From CATQHP01 sp965214915 (GTDB lineage Bacteria > Acidobacteriota > Terriglobia > Bryobacterales > UBA6623), in NCBI GenBank assembly GCA_965214915.1, contig CBDCCP010000001.1, positions 992,001 to 1,056,000 on the forward strand: a stretch of DNA of 64,000 bases, read 5' to 3'. Each line of letters begins with the position of its first letter. The first letter of the stretch is position 1. Under the pieces are notes generated by a model. That model was not told where the DNA came from. It worked only from the letters and a program-made list of their open reading frames with translations, and did no database searches. Shown here in pieces: positions 58,032 to 64,000 of this stretch. The position numbers and the translations under genes were made by a program.

Positions 58032-58847
58032 CTACGGGAGGAAAACCAGCTTAAGCAAGAGAAGGACGACTGCCGGGCCGTAAACGAATTTCATGAACGT
58101 CATAGAGGACCGCAACTCGGCGATATCCCGCTGCGACTTGGCGATCTTTTCCTGCGTAGCCGCTTGCGACTCGGCGATACTCTGCTGCGTGGACGCTTGC
58201 AGATTGATAATGCTCTGCTGCGTGGACGCTTCGAGTTTGGCGATCTTTTCCTGTGTGGACGCTCGCAACTCAGCGATATCCTGCTGCGTGGACCTCTGCA
58301 GGTTGGCGATCTTTTCCAAAGTGACCGCTTGCAACTCAGCGATATCCTGCTGCGTGGACCTCTGCAGGTTGGCGATCTTTTCCAAAGTGACCGCTTGCAG
58401 GTTAGCGATATCCTGCTGCGTGGACCTCTGCAGATTAGTGATCTTCTCCTGCGTGGCCGCTTGCGACTCGGCGATCTTTTCCTGCGTGGCCGCCCGCGAC
58501 TCGGCGATCTTTTCCTGCATGGCCGCTTGCGACTCGGCGATCTTTTCCTGCATGGCCGCTTGCGACTCGGCGATCTTTTCCTGCGTGGCCGCCCGCGACT
58601 CGGCAATTTCTTGCTGCGTGGCCGCCCGCGACTCGGCAATTTCTTGCTGCGTGGCCACATGCAGCTTGGCGATTTTTTCCAGTGCGGCCGCTTGCGACTC
58701 GGCGATGCCCTGTTTCAACTCGGCGATGTCGTCTTTGCTTGCGATATCCCGCGCTGCGGGGATGGCCCCGGCCGCGGCCTTGGCCTTGTCGTCGGGAACG
58801 CCGGCGAGCAACAGGGCTTCGTAAACCTCGGTGACGATCAGACTCAT
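58032..58847 (-). CDS. Hendecad coiled-coil membrane protein (DUF1640-like)
   Basis: 271 residues from ATG 58847. The N-terminus SLIVTEVYEALLLAGVPDDK resembles DUF1640/CCDC90-type proteins. It is followed by 17 tandem 11-residue units (consensus AESQAATQEKI), and then SQRDIAELRSSM and a C-terminal membrane helix (FVYGPAVVLLLLKLVFL). The hendecad period favours a long, straight, right-handed coiled coil projecting from the membrane. Function unknown. It lies between the TPR gene (50 bp upstream) and the CRTAC1 gene (2 bp downstream). Confidence 0.85.
   Translation of the reverse strand: MSLIVTEVYEALLLAGVPDDKAKAAAGAIPAARDIASKDDIAELKQGIAESQAAALEKIAKLHVATQQEIAESRAATQQEIAESRAATQEKIAESQAAMQEKIAESQAAMQEKIAESRAATQEKIAESQAATQEKITNLQRSTQQDIANLQAVTLEKIANLQRSTQQDIAELQAVTLEKIANLQRSTQQDIAELRASTQEKIAKLEASTQQSIINLQASTQQSIAESQAATQEKIAKSQRDIAELRSSMTFMKFVYGPAVVLLLLKLVFLP
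58143..58703 (-). repeat. 33-bp minisatellite, 17 units
   Basis: Encodes the hendecad units of the coiled-coil protein. Several neighbouring units are nearly identical at DNA level, which points to recent copy-number change. Units with AESQAATQEKI and NLQRSTQQDI alternate in blocks. Confidence 0.9.
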
Positions 58848-58897
58848 GCTTTCGGCCCGCGCAGGCGACCCCACCGCTTCATTTTACTCGAAAACGA

Positions 58898-60322
58898 TCA
58901 GCGGCCCAGCTCCGCCGCGATTTGCGCCGCCAGCGCGTCTTGTCCGCCCGCGCGGGCCTGTTCCAGGGCGAGAGCGCCGTATTGGCGCGCCTGTTCTCGG
59001 TTGCCGAGTTGCCGATGCGTCAGGGCCAGAACGTATGCCTCCAGCGCCGGCTGCCCGCCTTCGCTCTCCAGCGCCTTCTGCAGATAGGGCAGCGCCTGGC
59101 GGTAGCGCCCGCGCTCGGCAAGCCGCCGCCCCAGATGGAAGTTGGCCGTCGAGGCGGCGGGGTCGTGCTCCAGAGCAAGCCGGAAATGCTCTTCGGCTTC
59201 GGCGCCGCGCCCGAGCTGCTCCAGGGAGACTCCCAGGTTGCCGTGCGCCTGCGCATCCAGCGGATTGCTCTCCAGGGCTTTGGAGAAGGCCGCGGCCGCG
59301 GCCTCGAAGTCTCGGGCATAGTGCCGCACCAGCCCCAGGTTGTAGTGCGCTTCGGCGATATCGGGGTTCAGGGCGGTCGCCCGCTCGAAGTGCAGCACGG
59401 CCTGCCGGACATCGCCCAACATGCCATGCACGGCGATGAGACTGACGTGTACCTGCGCATGATCGGGGTCGACCTCCAGCACGGCGTTGTAAAGAGCGAG
59501 CGCCTGCTGCAAATCGCCGGCGTTCTGCAGAGCGAGACCCCGCTCGTAGAGCGTACGCGCGTCGCTCGCCCGGAGAGCATCCAGCGCATCGAGCAGCGGA
59601 TCCGCATAGTGCCGCCGCGGCTGCGGGTCCGCCTGCTCGAAAAGATCGAGTTGCCTTTGAGCGTCCTCGACGCGGCCCGCCAAGGTATAGGCGTTGGCCA
59701 GAAGGTAATGCGCTTCGCGGTAGTCCGGTTCGAGGCGCAGCGCCTGTTCCAGATGGGCGCTCGACTTGGCGCGGTCGCGCGAGGCGTATAGGCGGCCGAG
59801 CCGGTAATGCGCCGCCGCAACGTCGGGCGCCTGTTGCAGCGCGTCTTCGAGCATGCCCAGCGCCTGTTGCTCGTCGCCGGACTTTTCCAGCAAATCCGCC
59901 AAGCGCAGGGACGTGGGCAGATCGCCGGGCCGCAGCGCCGCGGCGGCGCGCAACGCCTCTTCCGCATCCTCGAAGCGCCCCATATCCGCTTGCGCGACCC
60001 CCAGAAAATACGCCCATTCAAACGCTTCGGGCTCGAGGGCGCGGGCTCTCGAGAAGGCTTGCGCCGCGTCCTCAGGCAACCCGTAAGCGTAGAGAACGCG
60101 GCCCCAGTCGCCGGCCGCAGAAGCCTTGTCCGGCCCGGCCCGCGCCTTGTCCAGAACCGGCTGCATCCGCTCGCGCACCGCCGGCGAGAACTCGTCGAGA
60201 GCGGGCGCCGGCAGCGGCGGCAGGGGCGGCGCCACGCCGCAGGACAAAGCCAGCGTGGCTATCGCCGACAGCGCGACGCCGCTAGTCCGCGGCGGCCTTG
60301 TTCTCCACTCTCCACTTTCCAC
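58898..60322 (-). CDS. TPR-repeat lipoprotein-like protein
   Basis: About 475 residues. The body is TPR helices (VLYAYGLPEDAAQAFSRARA, FEDAEEALRAAAALRPGDLP, AAHYRLGRLYASRDRAKSSA, EAHYNLGLVRHYARDFEAAA, AHGNLGVSLEQLGRGAEAEE). Near the start is SAIATLALSCGVAPP, a possible lipobox. The longest frame begins with TTG 60346 inside the Oar terminator, and a GTG at 60322 lies in the heptamer array. I use 60322, giving a short start with repeat-encoded codons. It would work with the coiled-coil and CRTAC1 genes downstream on the same strand as a scaffold for an outer-membrane complex (inferred). Confidence 0.85.
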   Translation of the reverse strand: MESGEWRTRPPRTSGVALSAIATLALSCGVAPPLPPLPAPALDEFSPAVRERMQPVLDKARAGPDKASAAGDWGRVLYAYGLPEDAAQAFSRARALEPEAFEWAYFLGVAQADMGRFEDAEEALRAAAALRPGDLPTSLRLADLLEKSGDEQQALGMLEDALQQAPDVAAAHYRLGRLYASRDRAKSSAHLEQALRLEPDYREAHYLLANAYTLAGRVEDAQRQLDLFEQADPQPRRHYADPLLDALDALRASDARTLYERGLALQNAGDLQQALALYNAVLEVDPDHAQVHVSLIAVHGMLGDVRQAVLHFERATALNPDIAEAHYNLGLVRHYARDFEAAAAAFSKALESNPLDAQAHGNLGVSLEQLGRGAEAEEHFRLALEHDPAASTANFHLGRRLAERGRYRQALPYLQKALESEGGQPALEAYVLALTHRQLGNREQARQYGALALEQARAGGQDALAAQIAAELGR

Positions 60323-60336
60323 TTTCCACTCTCCAC
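60302..60336. repeat. Heptamer array at the TPR gene start
   Basis: TCTCCAC x2, TTTCCAC x2, TCTCCAC: five contiguous units. Read on the minus strand (GTGGAGA, GTGGAAA) the array holds the possible GTG start and purine-rich, Shine-Dalgarno-like bases. Confidence 0.8.
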
Positions 60337-60344
60337 TAAAACAC

Positions 60345-60380
60345 AACCGCCCGCCCCCGGAACTCGGGAGCGGGCGGGTT
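60345..60380 (-). terminator. Terminator hairpin between the second Oar gene and the TPR gene
   Basis: AACCGCCCGCCCCCGG (60345-60360) pairs with GGGAGCGGGCGGGTT (60366-60380), matching the hairpin after the other Oar gene. On the minus strand GTGTTTT follows. Confidence 0.8.
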
Positions 60381-60402
60381 GGAGGTTAAGCGCTGGGCTC
60401 GG

Positions 60403-63400
60403 CTAGAAGATGAACTTGATGCCGAGCTGCAGGTTGCGCGGGTTGCTGGCGCCGCTGATAATGCCGAAGTTGGCATTGCCCACGCGGGTATTCGGAGCGC
60501 CGAAGTTCGGCGTGTTGGTGAAGTTGAACGCCTCGAAGCGGAATTGCGCCGAGTATTTCTCGCCGAACTGGAAGCTCTTGTAAGCCGAGAAATCCCACTG
60601 CGCTCTGCCGGGAATGCGCAGGATGCCCTTGCCCGCGTTGCCGAAGGCCAACTGCTGGTTGGGCGCCAAAGCCGCCGCGTTCCACCAGCGGCTGGGATCC
60701 GGATTGTCAAGATGAACATCCTGGCCGGCGACCACGTCCGGACGATCGAGGTGATTGAGGTCGTTGATGTTCGACCGGCTCGCGCCCTGGACGCCCGGCG
60801 TGGCCGGGGTCCCGCCCATCAAGGTTACGATGCTGCCGATCGACCAGCCGCCGAGCAGCGTCCTCTTGACGCCGGTGGCGCTCTTGAGGAACGGCAACTC
60901 GTAAACAAGGCTGCCGATCAGGCGGTGGCGGATATCCTGAGGCGACGGCCCGCGCTCGTGGCTCAGGTCGAGAACGTCCTTGACGATGCGGGCGTTCTCG
61001 CCCGGGGCGCCGCCCGAACCGGGGATCGAGCGCCAGTCGCCGATGGCGTGCGACCACGTGTAGGACACGATGTAGGTCATGCCCTGCGAATAGCGCTTCT
61101 CGAGCTTGGTCTGGAGCCCGTGGTAGAGCGAATTCCAGCGGAACGAATGCATGTTGGACCGTCCCAGGGTGATGCAGGAACTGGGCGTCCCGCTCAACTT
61201 CGCGGACAGGGTGCATTGTCCGTTCGGGTCGCTGCCCGGGTACGGCACGTCGCCGCGGCTGGTGGAGGGCACGAACGCCGTGCGCCAAGGGCGCCGCTCG
61301 TTGATGCCGCCCGTCGGGGGGATCATCTTCTGCGTGTAAGGATCCCAGACCGCCTCGCCCGGCCGCGGCACGTTCTCGTCCCAGCGGCCCATCATGTGGT
61401 TCATCTTGTTGCCGAAGTAGCCGATTTCCCACAGCGTGTCGCCGGGCAGCGAGTACTGGACGTTGAAGTTCCAGTTCTGCGCCATCGGCCAGTCCGGGGT
61501 CGGCTCCCAGCCCGACATCTCGACCGCCACGGCGTTCGCCGCGCTGATCGTGCCCGGCGGCATGCCGTCCTTGAACGGATACTGCGTGGGGTCGGTGGGG
61601 GCGGCCGACAGGCCCACCTTGAAGTGGAAGGGCGGTTGGGTTTCCTTGTACTCGCCGCCGCCGGTGTTGGAGAAGGTGCCGTAGAAGATGCCGTAGGCCA
61701 TGCGGATCACCGTCTTGTCGTTGATCTTGTAGGCGATGCCCAGGCGCGGCCCGAAGTTGGTGGTGTCCGGGTCGGTGAGCCGGCGCGGGACGCCGTCCAC
61801 GCCGGCGACCTTGATTTCGCCCGGCGAGCCGCGCGGGCCCGGGTCGAAGAAACCGATGCCGTCGCGGGTTTCCAGGAACGGCGGATTGTACTCGTAGCGC
61901 ACGCCGATGTTGAACGTCAGCTTGTCGCTGGCCTTCCAGTCGTCCTGCACGTAGAAGTGCTGGTAGGGCGAGCGCATGTTCATGTAGATCGTGTCCGAGC
62001 CGCGGATGCCTGAAGAGGTGCCCAGCATGAAGTCGGCGAAACCGTCGCCGCCCGCTCCCAAGGGAGCGTCCCGCGTGTAGTTCCTGGGGAAGGCCATCCT
62101 GCCGAGCGCCAACTGCGGGTTGACGATGCCGGTCTGCATGAAGAAAATCTGCGCGCCGAACTTGATGGCGTGATCGCCCTTCGTCCAGGTGTTATCGACC
62201 GACACCTGCCGCGTTTGCGACTGGATCAGGTTGGGCGCCCAGTTGGAGTTGCCCAGTTGCTGGTAACCGCCGATTTCGAAAATGGCCATGCCGCGCAGAT
62301 TCTCGTCGAAACCGGGCAGGCCGACCTCTTTATTGATGTTGCCGGGAACGTCGGGGTGGATTTCGGCGTCGGTGTCGAGATAGTTCCAGCCGAGGCGGAC
62401 GTTCGAGATCAGCGACGGGCTCCAGATGCGGTTCCAGCCGAACACCGTGTTGTTGCTGGTTACGTCAAGAGAATTGCCCCCAGGAAAAAGCGAGCCGAAA
62501 TTGGCGGTCGCCGGCAGGGCCGGAGTGCTGCCGCGGTTCTGCTGCTGACTGCTCCAGCGCGCGAACAGATTGTCCCTGTCCGACAGGTTGTGATCCCAAC
62601 GGATGTCCCACTTGCTGAAGTCCTGGTTGCGGGGCGTCTGATGTGTATAGTTCCGGGTCAGATCGTCGTTCTGCGGATCGGGGTAAAAGTCTTTGGCGAT
62701 CGACGAGATCGGATCGAACCGCGACGCCGGAATGATTTGGTTCGGAAAGGGCATTCTCTGTGACACGGCGTTACCATCCCCGTCAAGCCATGTGGCGCTA
62801 TTGCCCTGTGCGTCGAATGGATCGTAGATTGTGTTGGCGATCTGCGAAAAATCGCCCTGCCGTTGGAGCGCCGTCGGAATCGTCCGCACGAACGTCGACG
62901 TCTCGCGGATGTCGGTCAACTCCATGTCTCCGAACAGAAACGATTTGTTCCGCTTGATCGGGCCGCCGACGGCGAAGCCGTACTGCTTGCGCCCGAACTG
63001 CGCCTTCTCCCCGGGCGCGAAGTAAGGCTTGGCGTCCATTACTTCGTCACGCATGAAGAAGAAGCCCGTGCCGTGGATGTCGTTCGTGCCCGACTTGATG
63101 GCCAGCGAGACGATGCCCGAAGACGACTTGCCGTATTCGGCGGAGAAGCCGTTGGTGATGACCTTGAACTCGGCCACCGCGTCCACCGACGGCTTGACGG
63201 TTTCTTTCTGCGCGCCCTGCGAGGCGATGGACTGGTTATTGTTGTCCATGCCGTCGATCATGAAGTTGATTTCGGTGCCGCGCTGGCCGCCGATCGAAAT
63301 GCCTTGGCCGCGGGAGACGACGGTGCCCGCCGAGATCACGGCGAGCTGCAAGTAGTCGCGGCCGTTGAGCGGCAGGTCGACGATCTGGCGGTTTTCGATC

Positions 63401-63816
63401 ACGGTGCCCGCCGAGCTCTCGGTGGTCTGCAAGAGCGGCGCGGACGCCTCGACTTCGATAACCTCGGTCACCGCGCCGACCTCGAGGGCGACGTTCAACT
63501 CGCGCACGTCGCCGATGGACAGGGTGACGCCCGACCCGGAGTACGCCTTGAAGCCGTCCGCCTCGACGACGACGATGTAGTCGCCGATGCGCAGCGGATT
63601 CGAGCGGTAGTTGCCGCTCGCGTTGGTCTCCGTGGTGGATACAATGCCCGTCTCGACGTGATTGAATGTCACGGTCACGCCGGGAATGACGGCGCCCGTG
63701 GTGTCCGACACCGTCCCCACGATCAGCGCCGTATCGGCCTGCTGGGCCATGACGAACGGGGCCGCACACAATAGAACAAACGCTGCGCATAGGCAGCGGA
63801 ATTGCGATTTCTTCAT
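60403..63816 (-). CDS. Oar-type TonB-dependent outer-membrane receptor (paralogue)
   Basis: 1137 residues from ATG 63816, chosen for its perfect AGGAGGAGGTT ribosome site and signal peptide (MKKSQFRCLCAAFVLLCAAP, cleavage after VMAQ). It has the same architecture as 49677-53036: carboxypeptidase-regulatory-like domain (GTVSDTTGAVIPGVTVTFNH), plug (PLNGRDYLQLAVISAGTVVS, SIGGQRGTEINFMIDGMDNN) and a barrel ending NPRNLQLGIKFIF. The first about 250 residues are almost the same as in the other receptor, while barrel loops differ (for example QFRWNSLYHGLQTKLEK against HSNRWNSLYHGFHTKVEK). It is on the opposite strand, with a TPR/CRTAC1 operon downstream. Confidence 0.95.
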   Translation of the reverse strand: MKKSQFRCLCAAFVLLCAAPFVMAQQADTALIVGTVSDTTGAVIPGVTVTFNHVETGIVSTTETNASGNYRSNPLRIGDYIVVVEADGFKAYSGSGVTLSIGDVRELNVALEVGAVTEVIEVEASAPLLQTTESSAGTVIENRQIVDLPLNGRDYLQLAVISAGTVVSRGQGISIGGQRGTEINFMIDGMDNNNQSIASQGAQKETVKPSVDAVAEFKVITNGFSAEYGKSSSGIVSLAIKSGTNDIHGTGFFFMRDEVMDAKPYFAPGEKAQFGRKQYGFAVGGPIKRNKSFLFGDMELTDIRETSTFVRTIPTALQRQGDFSQIANTIYDPFDAQGNSATWLDGDGNAVSQRMPFPNQIIPASRFDPISSIAKDFYPDPQNDDLTRNYTHQTPRNQDFSKWDIRWDHNLSDRDNLFARWSSQQQNRGSTPALPATANFGSLFPGGNSLDVTSNNTVFGWNRIWSPSLISNVRLGWNYLDTDAEIHPDVPGNINKEVGLPGFDENLRGMAIFEIGGYQQLGNSNWAPNLIQSQTRQVSVDNTWTKGDHAIKFGAQIFFMQTGIVNPQLALGRMAFPRNYTRDAPLGAGGDGFADFMLGTSSGIRGSDTIYMNMRSPYQHFYVQDDWKASDKLTFNIGVRYEYNPPFLETRDGIGFFDPGPRGSPGEIKVAGVDGVPRRLTDPDTTNFGPRLGIAYKINDKTVIRMAYGIFYGTFSNTGGGEYKETQPPFHFKVGLSAAPTDPTQYPFKDGMPPGTISAANAVAVEMSGWEPTPDWPMAQNWNFNVQYSLPGDTLWEIGYFGNKMNHMMGRWDENVPRPGEAVWDPYTQKMIPPTGGINERRPWRTAFVPSTSRGDVPYPGSDPNGQCTLSAKLSGTPSSCITLGRSNMHSFRWNSLYHGLQTKLEKRYSQGMTYIVSYTWSHAIGDWRSIPGSGGAPGENARIVKDVLDLSHERGPSPQDIRHRLIGSLVYELPFLKSATGVKRTLLGGWSIGSIVTLMGGTPATPGVQGASRSNINDLNHLDRPDVVAGQDVHLDNPDPSRWWNAAALAPNQQLAFGNAGKGILRIPGRAQWDFSAYKSFQFGEKYSAQFRFEAFNFTNTPNFGAPNTRVGNANFGIISGASNPRNLQLGIKFIF

Positions 63817-63939
63817 CGATAACCTCCTCCTCAAGGATCGAGGGAAACGTATTTCGAGCGCCCTGGAAACCAACGAACCGGATTGCCCAAAACTCGCGGG
63901 CTTCCCGGCCCGCGCCCCTCAACACACTCGCTCGATAAA

Positions 63940-63971
63940 TATATAGAGCAAATCGATTACCGGGCTGTCAA
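63940..63971 (-). promoter_or_regulatory. Promoter region of the second Oar gene
   Basis: On the minus strand TTGACA (63971-63966) is followed by an AT-rich TCTATATAT (about 63947-63939), spacing 18-20 bp. TTGACA lies in the loop of a GGGCT/AGCCC hairpin (63962-63977). Confidence 0.55.
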
Positions 63972-64000
63972 TAGCCCGCGGAAAAATTTTTTGAGGCGGG

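Noticed and set aside
58143..58703. Possible CRISPR array (33-bp period)
   Set aside because: Units are contiguous without spacers and encode a coherent coiled coil in frame; it is a coding minisatellite.

Overview
The window is GC-rich (visibly well over 60% G+C) and bacterial. Two very large Oar-type TonB-dependent receptors with an N-terminal carboxypeptidase-regulatory-like domain, a CRTAC1/ASPIC protein coupled to TPR and coiled-coil genes, DUF3604, DUF1080, VCBS and PQQ propeller proteins, and a cytochrome c/PQQ dehydrogenase pair are a combination typical of Acidobacteriota, probably the Bryobacterales/Solibacter side. That assignment is inference from gene content. GTG and TTG starts are common and several genes appear to begin almost at the predicted transcription start.

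Layout. 1-1.7 kb: the 3' end of a DUF3604 protein and a tiny membrane/coiled-coil gene. 1.7-3.9 kb: pyrD, then a scar made of an internally deleted IS1380-type transposase, a BrnT/BrnA-like toxin-antitoxin pair and an IS630-type remnant. 3.9-25.4 kb: mostly ordinary metabolism and housekeeping (tartrate/malate dehydrogenase-like, DUF1080, murB, thiolase, DksA/TraR, ComF, HNH, TonB, HAD, PQQ propeller, esterase, cytochrome c with PQQ dehydrogenase, KDPG aldolase, glycosyltransferase 9, metW, rsmE, DUF4202). 25.5-28.4 kb: a complete 955-residue DUF3604 protein. 28.4-34.4 kb: an accessory, defence-like island. It holds a scar of a helicase/methylase gene, a decayed HEPN-like gene, a decayed KGGVGR-motif ParA-like ATPase, an intact second P-loop ATPase, a small membrane protein, and an intact DUF3696-type ATPase overlapping a PIN-like nuclease. 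It ends about 200 bp before tRNA-Gly(CCC). 35-48.2 kb: core genes again (GntR regulator, rocD-like aminotransferase, sugar-binding lipoprotein, S41 protease, primary-type sigma factor, DUF3592, tRNA-Ile2, doxX-trpB, pncB, coaX, birA, hydrolase). 48.2-49.5 kb: vapBC and hicBA in tandem. 49.7-63.8 kb: two paralogous Oar receptors on opposite strands, pointing towards each other. Between them lie an AAA ATPase/TOPRIM pair, an unknown gene/PIN pair bounded by 45-bp direct repeats, and an apparent TPR - coiled-coil - CRTAC1 operon.

The strongest candidates for a little-described system are the three ATPase-plus-nuclease modules: 32.5-34.3 kb (DUF3696 ATPase + PIN), 53.2-54.9 kb (AAA + TOPRIM, PARIS-like in logic) and 28.7-31.9 kb (HEPN + KGGVGR ATPase + second ATPase, partly broken). 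Other unusual structure includes heptanucleotide repeat arrays at several gene borders, two of which supply N-terminal codons, short direct repeats bounding accessory cassettes, and a 33-bp minisatellite encoding a hendecad coiled coil. No CRISPR array, rRNA or intact transposase was seen. All family names come from reading motifs and memory of families; no database search was run.
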